The notes beneath the pieces were generated by a model. That model was not told the DNA's origin and did not search any database. It worked only from the letters and a program-made list of their open reading frames with translations. The position numbers and the translations under genes are program-made. DNA of 39,333 bases from JBBQED01 sp038320345 (GTDB lineage Bacteria > Bacteroidota > Bacteroidia > AKYH767-A > OLB10): the NCBI GenBank assembly GCA_038320345.1, contig JBBQED010000026.1, positions 1 through 39,333 of the forward strand, written 5' to 3'. Below, piece by piece: positions 1-10,300 of the stretch (the first letter of the stretch is position 1; every line of letters begins with the position of its first letter).

Positions 1-231
1 TGTGAAAAAGAGCAGATTAAAAATAATGAAGAGTTAAGCGCAAAAGAAATTGCGGAATTATTAGAAGAAGAGAATTTAAGTGAAGAAGAATTAATTGGAG
101 TATTAAAAAGCGTGAAGATATTTTGTAAAGTGGCGTATGAATTATTTGCAGCCCAGCAAAATAATCAGGAGTGCGAGATAGTAAACTTAAAAGAAGAAGT
201 CCAAAACTATGAACTTAAAGAAGTAGCGTAA
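1..231 (+). CDS. 5'-truncated small acidic hypothetical protein
   Basis: An open frame runs in from the left window edge and stops with TAA at 229-231, giving 76 visible residues; the start lies outside the window. The visible part is rich in Glu, Lys, Asn and Leu, with a probable helical run (motifs EIAELLEEENLSEEELIG and LKEEVQNYELKEVA) and no recognisable catalytic motif. It ends 37 bases before the serine recombinase on the same strand, so the two may be co-transcribed and may belong to the same mobile element. I do not recognise the family. The lack of any competing frame and the protein-like composition make it probably real, but function cannot be assigned. Confidence 0.6.
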   Translation, partial: CEKEQIKNNEELSAKEIAELLEEENLSEEELIGVLKSVKIFCKVAYELFAAQQNNQECEIVNLKEEVQNYELKEVA

Positions 232-268
232 TAAAAAAGATAGAAATAATAACCTAAAATCACACACC

Positions 269-1909
269 ATGACAAACGACAATAAGTTGTTTAACAATTT
301 CGCCAAGGGCAAAAAACAAATCAGAATCATCACCGATGATTGCGTTATCTACACCAGAGTTTCCGGTGCTAAACAAATGGATGGCTTAAGTTTAGAAACT
401 CAACTCAAGGGTGCGCAGGAATATGCCAAGCGACACAAGCTCTTAATAAGAGAGCGATTTGGTGGAACTTATGAAAGCGCACAAACCGACGAGAGAAAGG
501 AGTTTCAGAAAATGATTAAGTATCTGAAAACAACGAAGCACAAAATCTCAAAAATATTGGTGTATAGTTTAGAACGCTTTTCTCGAAGTGAAAATTCAAT
601 TTGGTTAAGCACCCAACTTCGGAACCTTGGAACAGAGATCGTATCGGTTACCCAACCGATTGATACTTCTAATCCGGCAGGAATCATGCAACAGAAAATG
701 TTGTTCTTATTTGGAGAGTTTGATAACCAATTGAGGCGACAAAAAAGTATGGCAGGAGTTAAAGAACGTTTATTGAAAGGTGATTGGTGTGCAAAACCAC
801 CGGTAGGTTATGATATCATACGAATAAACGGAGAGCGGAAAATTGTTCTCAATGATACGAGCAAGATTATAAAAAAGATTTTCTTGTGGAAGGCTCAGGA
901 GCGTTTGCCTAATGAACAGATTAGGCAACGCTTACTGAATTTAAAAGCCAATTATTGTTTACGAAGGGTAGCGGAAATTTTAACAAATCCTTTTTATTGC
1001 GGAATGATGGTTCATAAAGCTTTGGAAGGAGAGGTGTTGGAAGGCAGGCACGAGAAGTTAATTTCTAAGGATATGTTTTTACAGGTTAACGGAATTCTCG
1101 CCGAAAAAAAGCTCGGATTACAAACTAAAAAAGAACGCCCTGAAATTGCCTTAAAACGCTTTATGAAATGTGAGGTTTGTAATGAGCCGATGCGTGGATA
1201 TATTGCAAAGGATACCGGCAAGCCTTATTACAAATGCAATACCCCGGGTTGTAAGTGCAACCGTAATGCCGATGTGTTAAACCATCAATTTCTTGAACGG
1301 TTAAACGCTTTTCAGGTAAATGAAAAATGTTATAAATTAATTGACCTTTATTTAAAACACACCTTCAAACAGATGAATAGCAGTCTTGCTGAAAATCAAG
1401 CGGCAGAAAGGGCAAGGATTGCGGAATTAAGCAAGAAAGTGGAACGACTTGAGGAACGGTATATTCTTGAAGAGATAGCGGGAGATCTTTACCAAAAGTA
1501 TAAGCAAAAGTTTGAACTCGAACGGGATGAAATTGAGGCAAGAATGAAGAATAACACGATTGAACTGTCGAGGTTGGATGAGCTCATAAAGTTTAGTTTC
1601 AATATGGCTGCAACCTTACCTAAAATGTGGTCTTCAGGGGATTATCTGCAACGCCAAGAGTTACAAAATGCCTTCTTTTTTGAAGGTATTAGCTATAATC
1701 GGCAAAAAGATGAATGTCGATTAGATAAACCAAATTACTTCTTGAAACGTGTCGCTGATTTGTCGGGGGAAATAGCTAAATTTACCCCCGAACAAGTTAA
1801 AAACTTTGAACCTTGTGCGCTTGAGGCAGGACTATCGAAGTCGAAATCAGAAGCATCAAAATCTTCATCATCATCATTCCATCTCATCAAAAAACAAGGT
1901 ATTAATTAG
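269..1909 (+). CDS. Large serine recombinase (site-specific integrase/resolvase family)
   Basis: 546 aa protein of the large serine recombinase family, which cuts and rejoins DNA through a covalent phosphoserine link to integrate or excise mobile elements. The N-terminal resolvase domain (about 24-165) carries YTRVS with the likely nucleophile Ser32 and the LERFSRS motif near 101-107. A recombinase domain follows (about 175-290, KPPVGYD start). A zinc ribbon has Cys301, Cys304, Cys323 and Cys328/330. A long charged coiled coil (about 375-455) is typical of integrases that control direction. The last 30 residues are Ser/Lys-rich low complexity, unlike a folded domain. It lies just downstream of a truncated small gene and 155 bases before secA, suggesting that it marks one end of an integrated element. 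Family assignment is strong; substrate sites and element type are unknown. Confidence 0.93.
   Translation: MTNDNKLFNNFAKGKKQIRIITDDCVIYTRVSGAKQMDGLSLETQLKGAQEYAKRHKLLIRERFGGTYESAQTDERKEFQKMIKYLKTTKHKISKILVYSLERFSRSENSIWLSTQLRNLGTEIVSVTQPIDTSNPAGIMQQKMLFLFGEFDNQLRRQKSMAGVKERLLKGDWCAKPPVGYDIIRINGERKIVLNDTSKIIKKIFLWKAQERLPNEQIRQRLLNLKANYCLRRVAEILTNPFYCGMMVHKALEGEVLEGRHEKLISKDMFLQVNGILAEKKLGLQTKKERPEIALKRFMKCEVCNEPMRGYIAKDTGKPYYKCNTPGCKCNRNADVLNHQFLERLNAFQVNEKCYKLIDLYLKHTFKQMNSSLAENQAAERARIAELSKKVERLEERYILEEIAGDLYQKYKQKFELERDEIEARMKNNTIELSRLDELIKFSFNMAATLPKMWSSGDYLQRQELQNAFFFEGISYNRQKDECRLDKPNYFLKRVADLSGEIAKFTPEQVKNFEPCALEAGLSKSKSEASKSSSSSFHLIKKQGIN
1763..1791. repeat. Inverted repeat inside the recombinase 3' end
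   Basis: Arms TCGGGGG (1763-1769) and CCCCCGA (1785-1791) pair perfectly, and AAAT/ATTT next to them can add four pairs with a one-base bulge. It lies within the recombinase coding region. Such GC-rich arms stand out in this AT-rich stretch; a role is not known. Confidence 0.5.
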
Positions 1910-2031
1910 GTGAACCAAATATACTCTCCCTTAGGATACAAGTCAATACCCTGTTCATAATAAATCCCGAGCCCCCTGAAAGACAGGATATTCCACTGGA
2001 AAAAAGTTCCTGATTTCTTCCGAAATAACCG

Positions 2032-2039
2032 TAACTTTG
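2032..2039 (+). promoter_or_regulatory. Candidate -7 promoter element of secA
   Basis: TAACTTTG matches the Bacteroidetes -7 consensus TAnnTTTG and lies 25 bases before the secA ATG. No perfect TTG -33 element is seen upstream, so this rests on the -7 match and position. Confidence 0.5.
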
Positions 2040-2064
2040 CACCTCTGTAGCACACACCCTAAAT

Positions 2065-5000
2065 ATGTTAGATTTCGTTAATAATATCGTAAGAAAATTT
2101 TTCGGCAGTAAATCCGATCGTGACCTTAAAGAATTGGGGCCATTTGCAGGATTAGTAAATGCTGAATACTCCAAATTAACTTCCATTAGTAATGATGAAT
2201 TACGTGGAATGACTTTTAGTTTCCGCAAACAAATCAATGAATATACTTCAGCGATTGAAGAAGAAATTACTGAACTCAATCAACGGGCGGAAGAAAATCC
2301 GGAAATGGATCTTCAGGAAAAAGAAGAATTATTCACGCGTGTTGATCAATTGAAGAAAGATCGTAATCAGAAGATCGAAGAAATCCTAATTGAAATTCTT
2401 CCTTCTGCATTTGCAGTGATTAAGGAAACAGCACGTCGTTTCAAAGAAAATACTTCACTAGAAGTTACTGCCAATGATCTTGATCGTGAGATTGCTATCA
2501 AACGCACTAGTGTTACGATTCAGCATGATAAAGCTAACTACTCCAGCACTTGGAAAGCAGCAGGCATTCCAGTAACTTGGGATATGTTGCATTATGATGT
2601 GCAATTGATTGGAGGTACCGTTTTGCATCAAGGTAAAATTGCGGAGATGGCAACGGGAGAAGGTAAAACCTTAGTAGCAACATTACCGATTTATCTCAAT
2701 GCACTTGCAGGGCGCGGTGTACACGTTGTTACCGTGAATGATTATCTCGCTAAACGTGACTCGGAATGGAACGGACCAATTTTCGAATTCCTAGGTCTCA
2801 GTGTAGATTGTATCGATAAACATCAACCCAACTCACCGGAACGTCGCAAAGCGTATTGGGCAGATGTGACCTACGGAACTAACAATGAATTTGGTTTCGA
2901 TTATCTCCGTGATAATATGGCGGGCACACCAGAAGATATGGTGCAACGTGAACATCATTATGCAATTGTGGATGAGGTCGATTCTGTATTGATTGATGAT
3001 GCACGAACTCCTTTGATTATTTCTGGTCCTACACCAAAAGGTAACGATCAAGAATTCTTTGCCTTAAAACCAAAGGTTGAAATATTAGTTAATGCACAGC
3101 GTAATTATATCAATACTTTAATTGCGGATGCTAAGAAAAACTTTGGCAATAAAGATAAGGAAGATGAAACAGGACTCGCACTTTTAAGAGCGAACAGAGG
3201 ATTCCCGCGTCATCGTGCGCTGATAAAATTCCTCAGTGAGTCAGGTGTGAAAGCACTCTTGCAAAAAACAGAAAATACTTATCTTGGAGAGCAAGGACGT
3301 TTGATGCGGGAGAAAGTAGATCCTGAATTGTATTTTATCATCGACGAAAAAAATCACTCGATTGAATTAACTGAAAAAGGAATTGATCTCATCAGTACCA
3401 ATGCGGCAGATCCTACATTCTTCGAAATGCCCGACGTTGGTTCCGTGATTGCTGATCTTGAAAAATCAAGTCTGCCAGCATCAGAAAAACTCGAGAAGAA
3501 AGATGAATTGATGCGTGACTTCGCCATTAAAAGCGAACGTATCCATACCATCAATCAGTTGTTGCGCGCTTATGCGATGTACGAGAAAGATGTGGAATAT
3601 ATCATTCAAGATAGCAAAGTAAAAATTGTAGATGAGCAGACTGGTCGTGTACTCGACGGACGTCGTTATAGCGATGGTTTACATCAGGCAATAGAAGCTA
3701 AAGAAAATGTAAAAGTTGAAGCCGCTACACAAACGTATGCAACCGTGACACTGCAGAATTATTTCCGTATGTATCACAAGCTTGCGGGCATGACCGGTAC
3801 TGCTGAAACGGAAGCGGGTGAATTCTGGGAGATCTATAAACTCGATGTTGTTGTAATTCCAACTCACCGGAATATCACGCGTAAAGACGACGAAGATCTC
3901 GTTTATAAAACGGTACGTGAGAAATTCAATGCAGTAATTGAAGAAATTGATAAAGTAACGAAAGCTGGACGACCAGTACTTGTAGGAACTACTTCGGTAG
4001 AAATTTCCGAGTTACTTAGTCGGATGCTTTCTCAACGTAAGATTGCACACAATGTACTGAACGCCAAACAGCATCAACGAGAAGCAGAAATTGTAGCTAG
4101 TGCCGGTCAAGCAGGAACAGTAACCATCGCTACCAATATGGCTGGTCGTGGAACAGATATTAAACTAGGACCTGGCGTAAAAGAGGCAGGAGGATTAGCC
4201 ATCATCGGTACTGAGCGACATGAATCACGTCGTGTGGATCGTCAGTTACGTGGACGTTCAGGACGTCAGGGTGATCCGGGATCGTCACAATTTTTTGTGT
4301 CGTTGGAAGATAATCTGATGCGTTTATTTGGTTCCGATCGTATCGCTAAATTGATGGATCGTTTAGGTTTGAAAGAAGGTGAAGTGATTCAACATAGTAT
4401 GATCACGAAATCTATTGAACGTGCGCAAAGAAAAGTAGAAGAAAATAACTTCGGAATTCGTAAACGTTTGCTCGAATACGATGATGTAATGAATGCTCAG
4501 CGCGAAGTAATTTACAAGAAACGTCGTCATGCTTTATATGGAGAACGACTTGCATTGGATCTTCAGAACATGTTATTTGATCTTGCAGATAGCGTAGTCA
4601 CGCAGTTTACGGAAACTAGAGATTTCGATGGATTTACACTGGAGTTGATTCGCTTATTTGCAATGGATAGTCCAGTATCGCAGGAGGAATTTTTGAACTC
4701 CAAACCGGATGAGTTAAGTGATAAAGTTTTCCATGCACTGGATGAACATTATCGCACTAAATCAAAAACGATTGCGGAAAGATCTTTCCCTGTTATCAAA
4801 AACGTGTACGAACAACCGGGACAATCTTTTGAAAATGTGGTAGTACCATTTACTGATGGCATTCGGAATATTCAGGTGTTGGCCAATCTTAAAAAAGCCT
4901 ACGAAACACATGGTAAAGAACTCATCAGTGCTTTCGAAAGAAATGTAAGTCTAGGATTGATTGATGATGCTTGGAAAGAGCATCTCCGTGAGATGGATGA

Positions 5001-5403
5001 TTTGAAACAGAGTGTACAAAATGCTGTTTACGAACAAAAAGATCCCTTGCTGATTTATAAATTCGAGTCTTTTGAGCTCTTCAAAAAAATGCTGAGCGAA
5101 GTGAGTAAGGATACGATGTCATTCCTCTTTAAAGGAATTGTTGCCATTCAGGAACCACAACAAGTAAAGAATGCACCAACACCTCCAAAACAGGATTTGA
5201 GTCGGTTGAAAGCAACGCATGATGAATTCAACGAGAATGTTTCATCTACAGGAAATCCTCAGCAAGCAGGAGATCCGCAGGGTGCTCCACCACCAAAACC
5301 TCAGCCGGCAAGAGCAGAAGTAAAAGTTGGAAGAAATGATCCTTGTCCATGTGGTAGTGGCAAGAAGTTCAAAAATTGCCATGGAGCCATGGTTGAAAGC
5401 TGA
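2065..5403 (+). CDS. secA: Preprotein translocase ATPase SecA
   Basis: 1112 aa SecA, the motor ATPase that drives unfolded preproteins through the SecYEG channel at the inner membrane. The Walker A box GEGKT is at 198-202 in the usual MATGEGKT setting. The Walker B/DEAD-type motif DEVD is at 303-306, followed by the DDARTPLIISGP segment. The second helicase domain carries TNMAGRGTDIKLGPGV and the RQLRGRSGRQGDPG motif. The extreme C-terminus has the SEC-C zinc motif (GRNDPCPCGSGKKFKNCHG), which binds SecB or ribosomes in relatives. The protein is longer than E. coli SecA (901 aa) because of insertions, including an acidic helix-like stretch at about 62-105; this is common in Bacteroidetes. It stands alone, with a candidate promoter 25 bases upstream and a 277-base gap downstream. 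It probably exports the window's secreted proteins. Confidence 0.98.
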   Translation: MLDFVNNIVRKFFGSKSDRDLKELGPFAGLVNAEYSKLTSISNDELRGMTFSFRKQINEYTSAIEEEITELNQRAEENPEMDLQEKEELFTRVDQLKKDRNQKIEEILIEILPSAFAVIKETARRFKENTSLEVTANDLDREIAIKRTSVTIQHDKANYSSTWKAAGIPVTWDMLHYDVQLIGGTVLHQGKIAEMATGEGKTLVATLPIYLNALAGRGVHVVTVNDYLAKRDSEWNGPIFEFLGLSVDCIDKHQPNSPERRKAYWADVTYGTNNEFGFDYLRDNMAGTPEDMVQREHHYAIVDEVDSVLIDDARTPLIISGPTPKGNDQEFFALKPKVEILVNAQRNYINTLIADAKKNFGNKDKEDETGLALLRANRGFPRHRALIKFLSESGVKALLQKTENTYLGEQGRLMREKVDPELYFIIDEKNHSIELTEKGIDLISTNAADPTFFEMPDVGSVIADLEKSSLPASEKLEKKDELMRDFAIKSERIHTINQLLRAYAMYEKDVEYIIQDSKVKIVDEQTGRVLDGRRYSDGLHQAIEAKENVKVEAATQTYATVTLQNYFRMYHKLAGMTGTAETEAGEFWEIYKLDVVVIPTHRNITRKDDEDLVYKTVREKFNAVIEEIDKVTKAGRPVLVGTTSVEISELLSRMLSQRKIAHNVLNAKQHQREAEIVASAGQAGTVTIATNMAGRGTDIKLGPGVKEAGGLAIIGTERHESRRVDRQLRGRSGRQGDPGSSQFFVSLEDNLMRLFGSDRIAKLMDRLGLKEGEVIQHSMITKSIERAQRKVEENNFGIRKRLLEYDDVMNAQREVIYKKRRHALYGERLALDLQNMLFDLADSVVTQFTETRDFDGFTLELIRLFAMDSPVSQEEFLNSKPDELSDKVFHALDEHYRTKSKTIAERSFPVIKNVYEQPGQSFENVVVPFTDGIRNIQVLANLKKAYETHGKELISAFERNVSLGLIDDAWKEHLREMDDLKQSVQNAVYEQKDPLLIYKFESFELFKKMLSEVSKDTMSFLFKGIVAIQEPQQVKNAPTPPKQDLSRLKATHDEFNENVSSTGNPQQAGDPQGAPPPKPQPARAEVKVGRNDPCPCGSGKKFKNCHGAMVES

Positions 5404-5412
5404 AAAGAATTT

Positions 5413-5439
5413 ACGAATTGACAATGACGAATTGACAAT
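5413..5439. repeat. Two tandem copies of ACGAATTGACAAT
   Basis: The 13-mer ACGAATTGACAAT occurs at 5413-5425 and again at 5427-5439, a 14-base period, just after the secA stop codon. Short tandem ACGAATT/TTGACAA-type units occur between genes in other Bacteroidetes (from memory); function unknown. Confidence 0.6.
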
Positions 5440-5496
5440 ACCTAAATTTCGTTTCTCTTTTAAAAGTTTACTATAAATCTTGTAGATTGAAATATA

Positions 5497-5533
5497 AAAT
5501 TCCATTCGCGATTAAAATTCGTGAATGGAATTT
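5497..5533. terminator. Hairpin between secA and the comM-like gene, possible terminator
   Basis: AAATTCCATTCGCG at 5497-5510 pairs with CGTGAATGGAATTT at 5520-5533 (one G-T/mismatch position), loop of nine bases. There is no clean T-run after it on either strand, so termination of secA is possible but not certain. Confidence 0.45.
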
Positions 5534-5625
5534 AACTTTACTTGCTGAGGGACTTCAATAATCCACTCGCAATTCAGTTAAATCAAGTTACCTGTTTTCA
5601 AACGGCTATTTACAATTAGAGGCTC

Positions 5626-5633
5626 TACATTTG
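5626..5633 (+). promoter_or_regulatory. Candidate -7 promoter element of the comM-like gene
   Basis: TACATTTG is an exact TAnnTTTG match 47 bases before the ATG at 5681. The -33 region has CTGTTTTC rather than a clear TTG box. Confidence 0.45.
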
Positions 5634-5680
5634 TAGCTTCAACACGGGTAGTTTTTCTGCTCCCGGCAACAATTTTAAGG

Positions 5681-7219
5681 ATGCTCGTAAAAGCTTATGG
5701 AAGTGCGCTCAATGGTGTTTCTGCAACAACCATTTCAATTGAAGTACATGCTGCAAAGGGAGTTAAAGTATTTATTGTAGGCCTCCCTGACAATGCCATT
5801 AAAGAAAGTCAGCAGCGGATAGAAGCAGCGCTTAAGACCAATAATTACCGTTGGCCCGGAAAGCGAATGGTCATAAATCTTGCTCCTGCAGACATCCGCA
5901 AAGAAGGATCTGCATATGATTTACCAATCGCATTGTGCATCTTATCGGCCTCTAAACAAATCAAGTGTCACGACTTCAGTCGCTATCAGATTATGGGAGA
6001 ACTTTCCCTCGACGGGACACTACACCCTATCAAAGGTGCTCTTCCGATCGCTATTCAATGTCGTAATGAAGGATTTAAAGGATTGATTTTACCAGTGGGC
6101 AATGCTCGAGAAGCCGCTGTAGTGGAAGGCTTGGAAGTTTACGGATTAAATACCTTACAAGAAGTCATAGATTTTTTTGAAGGGATCGGTCACCCACAAC
6201 TAACGGTGGTGGATATCCAAAAAGAATTTAGGCGACAACAAGATGATGTTGAATTCGATTTCTCCGATGTAAAAGGACAGGAAAATATTAAGCGTGCACT
6301 AGAAATTGCTGCTGCCGGTGGACATAATGTTATTTTGATTGGTCCGCCTGGAGCTGGAAAAACAATGTTGGCAAAACGTCTTCCAACAATATTACCACCA
6401 CTCAGTTTAGAAGAAGCACTTGAGACCACCAAGATTCACTCGGTAGCAGGAAAGATTGCCCGCGACCATGGACTCATCACCTTGCGTCCATTCCGTTCCC
6501 CGCATCACACCATCAGCGATGTAGCGTTGGTTGGCGGAGGCGGGCATCCACAACCGGGAGAAATTTCATTAGCACATAACGGTGTTCTCTTCCTCGATGA
6601 ATTACCTGAATTCAAACGGACGGTGCTAGAAGTGATGCGCCAACCGTTAGAAGAAAGAAAAGTAACTATCTCCCGTGCGAGATTCACTGTTGATTATCCT
6701 GCGAGTTTTATGTTAGTATCCAGCATGAATCCTTGTCCCTGCGGATTTTACAATCATCCCGATAAAGAATGTGTGTGTGGACCAGGCATCGTGCAGAAAT
6801 ATTTAAATCGCATCTCCGGCCCTCTCCTCGATCGTATTGATTTGCATGTTGAGGTGATCCCGGTTGCATTTTCTGAGCTTAGTAGTGAAAGGACTTCTGA
6901 AAAAAGTATTTCTATCCGTGAGCGAGTTGTATTTGCAAGAAATATTCAGACGGAGCGTTTTCTTGAAATGCCCGGCGTTTATAATAATGCGCAGATGAGT
7001 TCAAAAAGTCTTAGGACATTTTGCAAGATCAGCAAAGAAGGACAAGACCTTTTAAAAACTGCCATGGACCGACTTGGGTTAAGCGCACGCGCCTATGATC
7101 GCATTCTGAGAGTTAGTCGTACAATTGCAGATTTAGCAGGCTCGGCAAATATCGAAACGGAACATCTTTCAGAAGCGATAAATTACAGAAGCCTTGATAG
7201 AGATGGATGGGCGTCTTAG
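5681..7219 (+). CDS. comM: YifB/ComM-family Mg-chelatase-like AAA+ ATPase
   Basis: 512 aa protein of the YifB/ComM family. In other bacteria ComM is a hexameric helicase that promotes branch migration during integration of DNA taken up by natural transformation. The N-terminal ChlI-like domain starts MLVKAYGSALNG and contains the NLAPAD(I)RKEGSAYDLPIAL motif (about 66-85). The AAA+ core has Walker A GPPGAGKT (221-228) and Walker B GVLFLDELPEF (301-311). After it comes the conserved NPCPCG segment with several Cys (about 350-370), a likely metal site, and the C-terminal Mg_chelatase_C domain ending near the SRTIADLAGS motif. Length and domain order are normal for the family. It stands alone between secA and the convergent paralogue array. 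Family call is firm; the role in transformation here is inferred. Confidence 0.95.
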   Translation: MLVKAYGSALNGVSATTISIEVHAAKGVKVFIVGLPDNAIKESQQRIEAALKTNNYRWPGKRMVINLAPADIRKEGSAYDLPIALCILSASKQIKCHDFSRYQIMGELSLDGTLHPIKGALPIAIQCRNEGFKGLILPVGNAREAAVVEGLEVYGLNTLQEVIDFFEGIGHPQLTVVDIQKEFRRQQDDVEFDFSDVKGQENIKRALEIAAAGGHNVILIGPPGAGKTMLAKRLPTILPPLSLEEALETTKIHSVAGKIARDHGLITLRPFRSPHHTISDVALVGGGGHPQPGEISLAHNGVLFLDELPEFKRTVLEVMRQPLEERKVTISRARFTVDYPASFMLVSSMNPCPCGFYNHPDKECVCGPGIVQKYLNRISGPLLDRIDLHVEVIPVAFSELSSERTSEKSISIRERVVFARNIQTERFLEMPGVYNNAQMSSKSLRTFCKISKEGQDLLKTAMDRLGLSARAYDRILRVSRTIADLAGSANIETEHLSEAINYRSLDRDGWAS

Positions 7220-7346
7220 TATTCTGATTTGCAACTTACAAATGGAGGGACGCTTTCGATTTACACATGAATTCCAACACCGAATGTAATTCAACAAATG
7301 CATTGCTAAACTCTAAAATTTATCATTTACAGTTCAGTGTAAGCAT

Positions 7347-7375
7347 AAAAAAAGCCCCGCAATTGCAGGGCTTTT
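7347..7375 (-). terminator. Terminator of the first GEVED/T9SS paralogue
   Basis: Arms AAAAGCCCCGC (7350-7360) and GCAGGGCTTTT (7365-7375) pair with one mismatch around an AATT loop. On the minus strand it is followed by a seven-base T-run, so it ends the gene whose stop is at 7398. On the plus strand only four T follow, so it may weakly stop comM transcripts too. Confidence 0.8.
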
Positions 7376-7397
7376 GAGAACTGAATAAAGTTAAGTA

Positions 7398-10300
7398 TTA
7401 GTAAACGAACTTACGGCTTACTACTTTTTCTGAGTTACGTAAAGTAATGAAGTATAATCCGCGACTGATTGACTGTGGTATGCGAAGTACATTTGTTCCA
7501 ACAGTTGCAGCAAGATTTACCTGAGAGGCAACAATTCTACCAGCAGCATCCGTAATAGTTACTGTTAATGGCGAATTTGAATCATACGTGAATTCTACAT
7601 TTACTGCTCCTACATTTGCTTCACTGAATACATTCGTGATTTCAAATGGTGCTTTAACACCGAAACGTACCGGTACTAAATCAGAATATGTAAAATCTCC
7701 GTTTAAATCAGTTTGCTTCAAACGATAATACTGTAATCCTTGAACTGGAGCATAATCGAACGCTTCGTAATTTAATGGAGTATTACTGTTATGGTAATAA
7801 CTGTTCACTTTAGCGATATAGTCATACTCATTTTCGTTTACTGTACGCTCCACTGTGAAGTAATCATTATCTACTTCAGAAGCTGTCGACCAATACAAAC
7901 GAACATATTTGTTGTCTTTGATTTCTGCATTGAAATTAATTAATTCAATAGGCAGCGGTTGTTGTCCTAAAGCAATCGCCCAAGGCATAGTGTTTCCGAT
8001 AGGCCAACTGTAGTTTGGTACTGTACTAGAGTTTGTATTTGGACTTGCAGCAAACGATCCTGTTGTTCCGGCAAAGAAACTCATCCATGCAGCAGTTGCT
8101 GAATTCCACGGCTGTGCTTTTGGTTGATTTGTAATATTCATCGGTGCACCCGTTGGACGTTCTGCATCCGCAAAATAGAATTGCATTGTAGTACTTGGAT
8201 TTGCAGCAACTCCAGTTTTAGTAAGATTCCAAAAACGATCGACTGTGAATGCGGAGTTATTAGCTCCTGGTACACCTGGTGCAGATGCTCCAGTTGCCGT
8301 ATTTAATTGTAATACAGTTGGAGGCCATGGAGTATTAGCCGGAATAGTATTGTACGTATTGAGATTAATAGTACCCAAATCAACCCCAGTAATATTATTG
8401 ATACGAACTGGGATATATTGTGTTACTGGATTAGCACCATAAGTTATTGTACCAAATGGAATTTCTCTTAATCCGGTTAAAGTTCCGAAGTTCCAATTCA
8501 CTTTAGCAGCGAATGTATTGTCTTCGCAAATTATTGCTCCTGCAGTACGGTCGATGGCTTTGAGCGAAGTTGAGTTCGTAATATCAATCATCTTTTGATT
8601 CATAATCAACTGACCAACATATAAGGCTAGCGTATCATTCACGATCAGATTTTTACCAAGTGTTACGGTATTGGCTGCTGCTGATTTACTTAACTCCAAT
8701 TCGTGGAATGTAGAGACTTGTGTACCACCAATTGTTTGAGCAACGGTACTATCTAAAATCGCACGACTACTTCCTGCAGAGAAATAGTTATTATTATTCC
8801 ATTGTCCTTGCGCTCTGAAAGTATATTTCGTGTAAGGACGATCAATAATAAATGTAGTATTTGGTCTTGATGTAGCGAGTGAAGGGAAGAAGTTAGATGT
8901 TACTCCGGTACCCGGGAATAGCATGCTACATCCTGTGTTTGTACCCACTGCTGAACTTAGCAGTAATGTAGAGTTTCTTCCAGTGGTTTGAGTGATCAAC
9001 AAACGATCATCTGTTGCTCCAATGGAAGCGGCATTATCAAAACAGTATTGAATTACGATATTGTTCGTTCCATCCCATACAATAGGTGCGGAAAGCGTAA
9101 TTGTAAATGTTCCCGCAATGGTTGTAAGTGCTGCTGGGCCATACACAACAGTTGGTGTGGCTAAAGGTGCAGTTGTCGCAAATGCATTGGTTGCTGTTAA
9201 TCCATAAGAAATTGTAAAATTATTAAAAGCAGCGGTTGAACCTTTCGAAGTAATATTGAATTTCAACCCAGTAATGCGGTCACCAGATTGCAATCCTTGA
9301 GCTGAAAGTTCAGCAGGAGTATAAATGATTTGTGTTCTTGCATCAGAGGATTGTGCTTTAAATGGTGTGATGATATTATTCACCAGTGTTCCATTACTAT
9401 ATGTAATCTCTGGATTAAATGCAGTGATTACTCTGAAACCTCCATTGATCGTAAGATCGCCCTTGATTTTAAATGTTCCTGGGATTGGAGCATTGATATC
9501 TAAAGTATCACCAGCTGCAATTGTTAAGTTTTTACAATTAGCAATTACAGAAGATTTGATAGTAGGGTTGAAATAAGGATATGTTGGATTAACAAGTACT
9601 TTATTAATCACCGCATCATCCGCAATAGTTGGAACACCACCACACCAGTTTGCAGGATTGTTCCAATCATTGGTATTTCCTAACCATAGTTTATAAGCAG
9701 GATTACAATTAGGAACGATAGTCGCTACATAATCTTCACACTCTCCGAAGGTATAAGTCTGACATGGCATTAAACTACTATTTGCAAATACTTCCCTTAC
9801 GCGTAAACGAGTTGGTCCTACATAACCTGCTCCTGGAACAGTGAATGTCCAAGTTGTAGTTCCTAGAGCTGCAAGACTAGTTTCTCCAAGTTTTTCAGTC
9901 GGATCAAATGTTCCACTACGATCATAATCGATCCAAGCTGTAACAACGTTATTGCTGAACCATGTTCCGCAGCCTACAGTAATTGAATAGGTAGCTCCTT
10001 GCGTAAGAATTACAGTACGTCCGGGTACATTTGCCATGAACTCATAATCGGGAGGATGCATTACAAAGTGATTGGTTGGATAACCAGGAGCTGCAGCTGT
10101 TTGTAAAGCTAAGGTTTGAACACCTGTGTTAATCAGAGATCCTAATGCCCCACTCAAGAAAGTTGAATAGACATAATCATTATTGGTATAACCCGCCCAA
10201 GCTGTTCCGGTAGTATAAGTAGGAACGCAATATGGTAAATCTACCTGCGCACTTCCTGGAATCACAAATACTGTAGGAACAACTCCATAACCAGTACCCG

